From Caldilineaceae bacterium (GTDB taxonomy: Bacteria; Chloroflexota; Anaerolineae; Caldilineales; Caldilineaceae), in NCBI GenBank assembly GCA_015494005.1, contig WGCB01000593.1, positions 1 through 6,258 of the forward strand: a stretch of 6,258 nucleotides of DNA. The letters run 5' to 3'. The notes under the pieces were generated by a model, which worked only from the letters and a program-made list of their open reading frames with translations, ran no database searches and had not been told where the DNA came from. This document shows, piece after piece, positions 1 to 5,500 of the stretch (position 1 is its first letter; every line of letters starts with the position of its first letter). The position numbers were made by a program, and so were the translations under genes.

Positions 1-333
1 GTCCAGGAGCATCTCCACCACCTCTGGCCTGGGCAGAGCCAGGTGATAGGCATCCGTCAGGCGCTCCCGGTGCTGGGAGACGAGGGCCACGCTCATGTCC
101 GTGCAGGGGATGAGCACGGCCTGGTGGTCCAGCTGCTCCGCTAGCTCCTCCAGGGCGGAGATCAGCCCTGGCCCATTGATATCCGCCTGGATGACCCGCT
201 GGGCGGCCCGGGTCCGGCAGGCGAAGTGGCCCGGATCCCTGGCCAGGCCGATGACCGGCACGCCGTGGCCGGCCAGGATGCGGGCCGTCTGCAGCCCGGT
301 GATGCAGTCCAGGCCGACGACGATGGCCGGGGG
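1..333 (-). repeat. Diverged tandem duplication, copy 2 (homologous to 1290-1622)
   Basis: This stretch aligns without gaps to 1290-1622 at a constant offset of 1289 bases. It includes an exact 31-base match (240-270 versus 1529-1559). It encodes the conserved N-terminal domain of the second ATP-grasp gene; the homology probably continues to the left beyond the window. The N-terminal leader of this copy (334-405) does not match the other copy. Confidence 0.85.
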
Positions 334-405
334 ACGTTCGCCCCTCGTCCCAGACTGGGACGGGGCGGTGACACGTTGGGCTTCTCTCACCACAAATGCG
401 ATCAC
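1..405 (-). CDS. ATP-grasp carboxylate-amine ligase, second tandem copy (N-terminal part, cut by window edge)
   Basis: The first 135 codons of a second ATP-grasp-type ligase are present; the rest lies beyond the left end of the window. The GTG start (405-403) overlaps the TGA of the upstream paralogue as GTGA and is preceded by AAGGAGGG with a 7-base spacer, so translational coupling is likely. After a 15-codon leader plus a short linker, residues 25-135 match residues 10-120 of the complete upstream copy at 79 of 111 positions by hand count, without gaps. The shared part is the N-terminal nucleotide-fold (pre-ATP-grasp) domain, including GLDC-[IV]-TGLQTARIL, HFACRT and PCTDMSV. The ATP-binding and metal-binding residues would lie outside the window. 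By family, such enzymes activate a carboxylate as acyl phosphate and join it to an amine. The substrate is unknown. The frame is open throughout, so I treat it as an intact gene. Confidence 0.88.
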   Translation of the reverse strand, partial: MIAFVVREAQRVTAPSQSGTRGERPPAIVVGLDCITGLQTARILAGHGVPVIGLARDPGHFACRTRAAQRVIQADINGPGLISALEELAEQLDHQAVLIPCTDMSVALVSQHRERLTDAYHLALPRPEVVEMLLD

Positions 406-1649
406 GGTGCAACCCTCCTTTCCTGCACGCCGACCGCCTCGCTCTGGGCGGCGTGGCGCGCAGACTTGGGCAGCATGGCCTCCAGGTCGCCCCGCAGGCT
501 GTGCAGGAAGGGAGCCGGGTCCCGCCAGGAGAGGACCGCGTAGCGCTTGCGGCCCTGCCAGGAGCGCCACCAGTCGGCCAGGCTCAGCTCGCCTCGCCGC
601 CAGGCGTGGAAGGCGGCCCGAGTGTCCTGGCGCAGGTAGATCCACTTGGTGCCCAGGTAGCGCTGCTCCCGGTTGGCGGGCAAGGGCAGGCCCACCAGGT
701 CCGCGTACATGGTGTAGAGGAGGGCCACGCCGCCCCCCTCCGCGATGGCCGAGCGCCCGGTGGGCCGGCCGATGTTGGGCTCGATGATGAAGTACTCCCC
801 GGTGCGGCTGTCCTGCTTCACCTCCACGTAGCCCAGGCCGTGGTAGCCCACCCGGCGGAAGAGGGTCAGGGAGATGGCCAGCACGTCGTCGTTGCGCACC
901 TCCAGGCCCAGGCTGCTGGTCCCCACTCGGGGCGGCCACTGGCGCAGCTTCTTGGCGATGAAGGTGACCAGGGGCTGGGAATCCCGGTCGAAGTAGCAGT
1001 TGCAGGAGTAGAGGTTGGATTCCGGCCCCTCCACCCACTCCTGGACCACCAGCTCGTCCACCCACTGGGAGGCCCGGTCGTAGAGGGCCAGCAGCTCCTC
1101 CGCGCCCTCCACCCGGAAGACCTTGGCCTTGGTGTTGGCCTCCCAGGCGGGGGTCTTCATGGGCGGTTTCAGCAGGCAGGGATAACGCAGTTGACCGGCC
1201 GCCTCCTCGGCCTCCTGGCGGCTGCCCAGGAGGAAGGTCTTGGGGACGGGCAGGCCCGCCTCCTGGGCGAAGGCGGAGAAGCGCACCTTGTCCATGAGGG
1301 TCTCCACCACCTCCGGCCCCGGCAGGGCCAGGTGATACCAGGGGGTCAGCCGATCCCGGTGCCGGGAGAGCAGCGAGACGCTCATGTCCGTGCAGGGGAA
1401 GAGCACGGCCTTCTCTGCCAGTCCCGGTCCCAGCTCCTCCAGGGTCTGGATCAGTCCCGGGCCGCTGGTGTCCGTCTGGAGGAGCTGCTGCACGGCGTTG
1501 GTCCGGCAGGCGAAGTGCTCCAGCTTCTTGGCCAGGCCGATGACCGGCACGCCGTGGCCAGCCAGGATGCGCGCCGTCTGCAGCCCGGTCACGCAGTCCA
1601 GGCCGATGACGATGGCGGGTGGCTTGCCCCATGCCTTCGCTGCTGCCAT
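402..1649 (-). CDS. ATP-grasp carboxylate-amine ligase, first tandem copy (complete, 415 aa)
   Basis: This is a complete ATP-grasp enzyme of the carboxylate-amine (D-aspartate-ligase-like) type. The N-terminal nucleotide-fold domain spans about residues 10-120 (VIGLDCVTGLQTARIL). The ATP-grasp core follows: LLKP with ATP-binding K161, the hinge strand VVQEWVEGPES (201-211), and the likely Mg ligands E276 (GLGYVEVK), E290 and N292 (EPN). The C-terminal tail (about 335-385, rich in Trp, ending WRDPAPFLHSL) resembles that of predicted carboligases found in exopolysaccharide clusters. ATG at 1649 was chosen because GAGGAG lies 9 bases upstream; a longer TTG-initiated reading from 1721 would overlap the pepM end and adds a low-complexity Ser/Pro leader. 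The start is 64 bases after pepM, so co-transcription is likely. Family knowledge predicts amide or peptide bond formation by an acyl phosphate. The phosphonate-related substrate is inference from context. Confidence 0.9.
   Translation of the reverse strand: MAAAKAWGKPPAIVIGLDCVTGLQTARILAGHGVPVIGLAKKLEHFACRTNAVQQLLQTDTSGPGLIQTLEELGPGLAEKAVLFPCTDMSVSLLSRHRDRLTPWYHLALPGPEVVETLMDKVRFSAFAQEAGLPVPKTFLLGSRQEAEEAAGQLRYPCLLKPPMKTPAWEANTKAKVFRVEGAEELLALYDRASQWVDELVVQEWVEGPESNLYSCNCYFDRDSQPLVTFIAKKLRQWPPRVGTSSLGLEVRNDDVLAISLTLFRRVGYHGLGYVEVKQDSRTGEYFIIEPNIGRPTGRSAIAEGGGVALLYTMYADLVGLPLPANREQRYLGTKWIYLRQDTRAAFHAWRRGELSLADWWRSWQGRKRYAVLSWRDPAPFLHSLRGDLEAMLPKSARHAAQSEAVGVQERRVAP
413..420 (-). promoter_or_regulatory. 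Ribosome binding site inside the end of the first ATP-grasp gene
   Basis: AAGGAGGG on the minus strand, 7 bases before the GTG of the second ATP-grasp copy. It lies within the last codons of the upstream copy and supports the overlapping GTGA start. Confidence 0.8.
1290..1622 (-). repeat. Diverged tandem duplication, copy 1 (homologous to 1-333)
   Basis: This is the counterpart of 1-333, within the first ATP-grasp gene. Many differences fall at third codon positions while the encoded motifs are kept, so both copies appear to be under protein-level selection. The duplication looks old enough to have diverged rather than being an assembly artefact. Confidence 0.85.
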
Positions 1650-1658
1650 GTGCCTCTT

Positions 1659-1664
1659 CTCCTC
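1659..1664 (-). promoter_or_regulatory. Ribosome binding site of the first ATP-grasp gene
   Basis: GAGGAG on the minus strand, 9 bases before ATG 1649. It decides for this start over the upstream TTG at 1721. Confidence 0.7.
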
Positions 1665-1713
1665 ACGTTGAGATGATGCTGAGCTGGGTGCTGCGCTGGG
1701 TGGACGAGATGTC

Positions 1714-2625
1714 TCAGGCAACGGGCACCTTCTGCCCGTTGCGGTTGACCGGCAGGTAGCGTTTCTCCGCCTCCTTCAGCTCCGCCGCGTTCTGCAGGCG
1801 GAAGATCTCGTGCACCGGGACGATCTCGCCCTCCACGGAAAGCAGGGACTGCTCCCGGTAGATCTGGGCCGCGGTCTCCTGCATGGCCTTGATGCTGGCC
1901 CGCATCAGGTGGTTGGCCCAGATGACCAGGCTCACCCCCATCTCCCGGAAGAGCTGGGTGGGGGTGCGGTAGTACATGGTGGGCACCACCACCACAGGAC
2001 AGGTGTCCTGCCACTCGGCCATGAAGGCCTGGACCTGCTCCGCGGTGTCGATCTTGCTGTGGATGAGGATGGCGTCCGCGCCGGCCCGGTGATAGGCCTC
2101 GGCCCGCTTCAGGGCCTCGCCCAGGCCCCAGCCAGCGATGAAGGCCTCCACCCGGGCCACCACGCAGAAGTCCGGATCCTCCTGGGTATCCTTGGCCGCT
2201 CGGATCTTGCCCGCGAACTCGTCGATGTCCGCCAGGGGCTGGGGGCCATCCATGAAGGAGTTGGTCTTGGGGAAGAGCTTGTCCTCGATGCACATGGCCG
2301 CCACCCCCCGCTGCTCCAGCTTGCGGACCAGCCGGCGCACGTTGTTGAAGTTGCCGTAGCCCGTGTCCGCGTCCAGCAGGATGGGGATGGTGGTGGCATC
2401 GCTCATGAACTCCACCACGTCCAGGACCTGGGTCCAGCTGGCCTCGTTGTTGTCCCGCACCCCCAGGGCCGCGGAGATGCAGAGCCCGCTGCCCCAGATG
2501 CCTTTGAAGCCGGCCTCCTCCACGATCTTGGCGCTGATGCCGTCGTGGGCCTCCATGATAAACTCCACCTGATCCGAGTGCAGCATCTGCTTGAACTGGG
2601 TGGTCTTGCGTGTTCGTTGTGTCAT
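1714..2625 (-). CDS. pepM: Phosphoenolpyruvate phosphomutase (303 aa)
   Basis: The enzyme interconverts phosphoenolpyruvate and 3-phosphonopyruvate, forming the C-P bond that opens nearly all known phosphonate pathways; it is cytoplasmic and Mg-dependent. The protein is a single isocitrate-lyase/PEP-mutase barrel of usual length. Visible active-site elements are W44-G-S-G47, D58 (VRDNNE), D85 and D87 (LLDADTGYG), the gating loop [10 protein letters not shown] at 114-123 (E114, K120, N122, S123), R158 (VARVEAF) and H189. The EDK-x5-NS motif separates true PEP mutases from isocitrate lyase, methylisocitrate lyase and oxaloacetate hydrolase relatives. As I recall, the numbering almost coincides with that of the mussel (Mytilus) enzyme. 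The ATG follows GGAGGAGG at a 9-base spacing. It lies between a 2-hydroxyacid dehydrogenase upstream (77-base gap) and two ATP-grasp genes downstream. Phosphonopyruvate hydrolase is the main alternative, but the complete motif argues against it. Confidence 0.96.
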   Translation of the reverse strand: MTQRTRKTTQFKQMLHSDQVEFIMEAHDGISAKIVEEAGFKGIWGSGLCISAALGVRDNNEASWTQVLDVVEFMSDATTIPILLDADTGYGNFNNVRRLVRKLEQRGVAAMCIEDKLFPKTNSFMDGPQPLADIDEFAGKIRAAKDTQEDPDFCVVARVEAFIAGWGLGEALKRAEAYHRAGADAILIHSKIDTAEQVQAFMAEWQDTCPVVVVPTMYYRTPTQLFREMGVSLVIWANHLMRASIKAMQETAAQIYREQSLLSVEGEIVPVHEIFRLQNAAELKEAEKRYLPVNRNGQKVPVA

Positions 2626-2634
2626 CGTTGCATT

Positions 2635-2642
2635 CCTCCTCC
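2635..2642 (-). promoter_or_regulatory. Ribosome binding site of pepM
   Basis: GGAGGAGG on the minus strand, 9 bases before ATG 2625. It is one of the strongest Shine-Dalgarno sequences in the window. Confidence 0.8.
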
Positions 2643-2702
2643 GCGATGCGGGCTACCGTGTCGTTCGAGGCGACAGCGTCTGTCTCTGCACAGGATCTCG
2701 GG

Positions 2703-3671
2703 TCACAGGGTGGATGGGCTGGCGCCCACCGGCTCGGCTGCGCCATCCGCCTGGCTCTGGGCAAAGGTGGTCACCGTGTCCAGGATGATGCGGCCGATCT
2801 CCGCCTGGGAGTCGAAGGTCCCCGCGCCGATGTGGGGGGTGAGGACCACGTTGGGCAGGTCGGCCAGGGGCGAGATCTTGCCCTCCCCCTCCTGGGCGTG
2901 GACGTCCAGGGCCGCGCCTCGCAGATGGCCCCGGACCAGGGCGTCCCGCAGGGCCAGCTCGTCCACCACGCCGCCCCGGGCCAGATTGACCAGGAAGGCC
3001 CCGGGCTTCATCATGGCCAGGGCCTGGGCGTCGATCAGGTTGCGGGTGTTCTCCTTCAGGGGCACGTGGATGCTGACGAAATCCGCCTGGGAGAGAACCT
3101 CCTGGCAGTGGGTCAGGCGGATGCCCTTCTCCCGCAGGCGGGCCTCCTTCTCCGGGGTGGGGTGCTCCACACAACCCAGGACCGTCATGCCCCAGGCGGC
3201 GCCCATCCAGCCCACCCGGGAGCCGATGTTCCCCGCGCCCACCACGCCCAGGACCTTCTCCGTGAGCAGGTAGCCGGTCATCTGGTGCTTGGCCCAGCGG
3301 CCCTGGCGGGTCAGCTGGTCCGCGGGCAGGATGTTCCGGGCCAGGGCCAGCATCAGCCCGAAGGCCATCTCGGCCACGGCCTTGGCTCCCGGTCCGGGGA
3401 TGCGCACCAGCTTCAGCCCCCGCTCCCGTACGTAGTCCAGATCGATGTTGTCCGTCCCCGAGCCGGCCCGGATCAGCAGCTTCAGCTCCGGGGCCTGCTC
3501 CATGACCGCCGCGGTGATCTGCACCCCGCTGCGGAAGATGAGGATCTCCCGGTCCCGGATCACCTCCTTCAGGACATCCTCCGGGGCGTTGAAGGCCCGG
3601 ACCAGATCGTGCTTCGCTTCCAGCGCCTCCAGGGCGTCTGGGTGAATGGCACTGGCGACAAGAATTTTCAT
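2703..3671 (-). CDS. D-2-hydroxyacid dehydrogenase, candidate phosphonopyruvate reductase (322 aa)
   Basis: This is a member of the D-isomer-specific 2-hydroxyacid dehydrogenase family, closest in style to D-3-phosphoglycerate dehydrogenase catalytic domains without the C-terminal ACT domain. The substrate loop IRAGSGTDNID spans 67-77. The dinucleotide motif G145-A-G147-NI-G150 follows, with acidic E169 near the end of the second strand favouring NAD(H) over NADP(H). The catalytic triad is R232 (ARGGVVDE), E261 (LDVHAQE) and H280 (LTPHIGAGT). The family interconverts 2-oxo and D-2-hydroxy acids. The ATG follows AAAGGAG at a 10-base spacing. Placement directly before pepM with a 77-base gap suggests that the 2-oxo acid is phosphonopyruvate, giving phosphonolactate; this is inference. 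Alternatives are 3-phosphoglycerate oxidation for serine synthesis, or another 2-oxo acid. The run HAQEGEG after LDV, where relatives commonly have an acidic, Pro-containing segment, may reflect substrate choice. Confidence 0.9.
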   Translation of the reverse strand: MKILVASAIHPDALEALEAKHDLVRAFNAPEDVLKEVIRDREILIFRSGVQITAAVMEQAPELKLLIRAGSGTDNIDLDYVRERGLKLVRIPGPGAKAVAEMAFGLMLALARNILPADQLTRQGRWAKHQMTGYLLTEKVLGVVGAGNIGSRVGWMGAAWGMTVLGCVEHPTPEKEARLREKGIRLTHCQEVLSQADFVSIHVPLKENTRNLIDAQALAMMKPGAFLVNLARGGVVDELALRDALVRGHLRGAALDVHAQEGEGKISPLADLPNVVLTPHIGAGTFDSQAEIGRIILDTVTTFAQSQADGAAEPVGASPSTL

Positions 3672-3681
3672 GCGATGTGAA

Positions 3682-3688
3682 CTCCTTT
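3682..3688 (-). promoter_or_regulatory. Ribosome binding site of the 2-hydroxyacid dehydrogenase
   Basis: AAAGGAG on the minus strand, 10 bases before ATG 3671. The 70-base gap in which it lies is less GC-rich than the genes. I see no convincing -35/-10 pair or terminator hairpin in that gap. Confidence 0.75.
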
Positions 3689-3741
3689 GGAATAGTCGAA
3701 ACGAATGGCGGAGGCCAGGATGTCCCAGCCCGGAATGATGG

Positions 3742-4758
3742 CTACGCGAAAGACCGAGCCAGGGAAGCGGACCAGAGGAGCAGCTGGGCTCGCAGCAGGG
3801 TCAGGCTGGTCCGAGGCCCCACGTTGATGCGCCCCAGCCGCAGCCACTCCGGCCCTTGCCTGAGATTGAGCCGGTTGAGCTTGCGGTAGGTGGTGAAGGC
3901 CAGGGCGAAGCCCTCCTGGGCCAGCATGGCCTCCACCTCCGGGCTGATGCCCCCGCTGGGATAGGCGAAGATGGGCAGGGCCGAGCCGATCTCCCGCTCC
4001 AGGTCCCGCAGGGAGCCCACCGCCTCGGCCCGAGCCTCCTCCAGGGAGAGGCGGTTCATGAGCGGATGGGTGCGGGTGTGGGCCCCCAGGGTCACCCCCT
4101 CCTCGGCCAGGCGGCGCAGGGCGTCCCAGCCAAGGATGGCCGACGGCGGCGGCTCCACGCCCAAGCCCTGGCAGATCTCCTGGACCAGGACCATGGCCTC
4201 CTGGTGGGGCAAGCTCTTCACCTGCTCCCGCAGGCGGGTGAAGGCCCGCTCCCGCTCTGCCCGGGAGCCCAGGGGCAAGACGCCCCCGGGCGAGGTCACC
4301 TCCTGGGCCTGGGTGACCATCAGGGCGTGGTAGAGGCGGTCCCACCAGAAGCTCTCCCCGCTGTCCGGGAAGGCCGTGGGCACGAAGAGGGTCACCGGCA
4401 GGCCGTGGCGGCGCAGGGTGGGCCAGGCGTGCTCCGCGAAGTCGGTGTAGCCGTCGTCGAAGGTGATGAGCAGGGCCCGAGGCGGCAGGCAGCAGCTCCC
4501 CCGGCGATAGTCCAGCAGCTCCTGCATGGAGATCACCCGGTAGTGCTGGGCCACGAAGGCCATCTGCTCCGCGAAGGCCTGGGGCGTCACCGCGATGCGG
4601 GGATAGACCGTCGGGTCCCCGGCCGGGTCGATGACCCGGTGATAGGTGAGCACCCGCAGCCAGTCCTCCTGGGAGCGCCAGGCGTCCACGCGCTCCAGCT
4701 GGGCGATGGCCTGGGTTCCCACCGGGCTATGGACGGCTCGCAGCAGCAGTTCCTTCAC
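3742..4758 (-). CDS. NodB-type polysaccharide deacetylase (338 aa)
   Basis: This is a carbohydrate esterase family 4 (NodB homology) protein that would remove N- or O-acetyl groups from a glycan using a divalent metal. Motif 1 is TFDDG (99-103), with D101 as probable general base and D102 as metal ligand. Motif 2 is GAHTRTHP (225-232), with metal ligands H227 and H231. Motif 3 is FAYPSGG (264-270). An insert of about 80 residues (roughly 133-215) separates motifs 1 and 2, as in long members from exopolysaccharide clusters. No signal peptide or clear membrane segment is visible, so the protein may act in the cytoplasm on lipid-linked intermediates. The GTG at 4758 was chosen because AAGGAG, inside the end of the preceding gene, sits 5 bases upstream; an in-frame GTG at 4764 overlaps that site. 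It starts 2 bases after the kinase stop. The glycan substrate is unknown. Confidence 0.92.
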   Translation of the reverse strand: MKELLLRAVHSPVGTQAIAQLERVDAWRSQEDWLRVLTYHRVIDPAGDPTVYPRIAVTPQAFAEQMAFVAQHYRVISMQELLDYRRGSCCLPPRALLITFDDGYTDFAEHAWPTLRRHGLPVTLFVPTAFPDSGESFWWDRLYHALMVTQAQEVTSPGGVLPLGSRAERERAFTRLREQVKSLPHQEAMVLVQEICQGLGVEPPPSAILGWDALRRLAEEGVTLGAHTRTHPLMNRLSLEEARAEAVGSLRDLEREIGSALPIFAYPSGGISPEVEAMLAQEGFALAFTTYRKLNRLNLRQGPEWLRLGRINVGPRTSLTLLRAQLLLWSASLARSFA

Positions 4759-4760
4759 GT

Positions 4761-5498
4761 TCACTCCTTCACCTGGGATGTCTGGGCCACCGGTCGGGGC
4801 GTCTCTGGGATCCCCTGGATCCGCCGGTGGAAGTCCACGATGATGTCCGTCACCTGCTGGATCACCTGCTCCAGGGGCTGGGAGGCGTCCACCACCACGA
4901 AGTGTTCCAGCTCGTCCTGGAAGCGATGGTACTCCTGACGCCGCAGCTCCAGCAGGGCCACCGTCCCCTCCTGTTTGCGGGCGAAGAGCGCCTCCGCCGG
5001 CGCGTCCAGCAGGATCACCAGGTCGGGCCGGGGGTAGAGATGCTTGAGCATGGCCCCGTGCAGCCGCCGGATCAGGGGCTTGCCTGGTTCCTGCCCGGCC
5101 ACGTCCGCGGCGTAGTAGTCGAAGAAGAAATGGCGGTCGAACAGGACCACGTGCCCCCGGCGCACCCACCCCCAGACCACCAGCTGGCGGAACCACTCCT
5201 CGGCCATCAGGTTGACCATGCGCAGGCCCGTTTTCAGCTCTTTCAGGAAACGCTTGATCCCCTTCTTCGGGTCCGCCTGGCGGCGCAGGGGATTGGGCGG
5301 ACCAGCCATGTCCGGGCGGATCCCGCGCAGGCGCTTCCACTCCAGGAGCAGGCGGGTGGTGGGCAGGAGCAGACGGCTGGCCTCCAGGTTCACCCCCATG
5401 TAGATGTACTTGGTGGGGAAGGGCAGACGCCGGGTCAACTCCTGGGTGACGGTGGATTTGCCGGCGCCGTCCGGGCCGATCAGGGCAACGGTGAACAT
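4761..5498 (-). CDS. Thymidylate-kinase-like P-loop kinase (245 aa)
   Basis: This is a P-loop kinase of the thymidylate kinase fold. The Walker A motif is GPDGAGKST (8-16). A DRHFF motif at 121-125 corresponds to the DR[YH] substrate/phosphate contact of thymidylate kinases. VILLDAPAEALFARKQEG (161-178) provides the strand and start of the lid region. At 245 aa it is longer than housekeeping dTMP kinases (about 205-215 aa), and the segment YMGVNLEASRLLLPTTRLLL (34-53) has no housekeeping counterpart that I recognise. A role in the phosphorylation of a sugar, lipid or small-molecule intermediate is therefore as likely as dTMP phosphorylation. ATG at 5498 places the P-loop at the very N-terminus and lies 2 bases after the upstream stop, behind a weak GAGAGAG. 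A 26-codon longer reading would run into the previous gene and is not credible. Confidence 0.85.
   Translation of the reverse strand: MFTVALIGPDGAGKSTVTQELTRRLPFPTKYIYMGVNLEASRLLLPTTRLLLEWKRLRGIRPDMAGPPNPLRRQADPKKGIKRFLKELKTGLRMVNLMAEEWFRQLVVWGWVRRGHVVLFDRHFFFDYYAADVAGQEPGKPLIRRLHGAMLKHLYPRPDLVILLDAPAEALFARKQEGTVALLELRRQEYHRFQDELEHFVVVDASQPLEQVIQQVTDIIVDFHRRIQGIPETPRPVAQTSQVKE
4764..4769 (-). promoter_or_regulatory. Ribosome binding site of the deacetylase, inside the kinase gene end
   Basis: AAGGAG on the minus strand, formed by the final Lys-Glu codons of the kinase and the first base of its stop-overlapping GTG. It is 5 bases before GTG 4758, which it selects over the GTG at 4764. Confidence 0.65.
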
Positions 5499-5500
5499 GG

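Noticed and set aside
95..787. Long plus-strand open frames over the ATP-grasp genes, and similar ones across 1810-3680 and 3856-5759
   Set aside because: They are antisense to genes with clear family motifs, are rich in Arg, Gly and Pro or in His, Gln and Gly, and carry no recognisable domain. They are typical byproducts of high GC at third codon positions.
1650..1721. TTG-initiated 24-residue extension of the first ATP-grasp protein
   Set aside because: It is Ser/Pro low-complexity sequence, overlaps the pepM end, and is out-competed by ATG 1649 with GAGGAG upstream.
2659..2684. Two overlapping small inverted repeats in the dehydrogenase-pepM gap (TGTCG/CGACA and GACAG/CTGTC)
   Set aside because: The stems are only 5 bases long, there is no following T-run, and such pairs are expected by chance in GC-rich DNA. 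They could be mutually exclusive hairpins, but the evidence is too thin to call an attenuator or terminator.
3672..3741. Possible internal promoter or terminator in the 70-base gap between the deacetylase and the dehydrogenase
   Set aside because: Apart from the ribosome binding site, no -35/-10 pair, palindrome or T-tract stood out.
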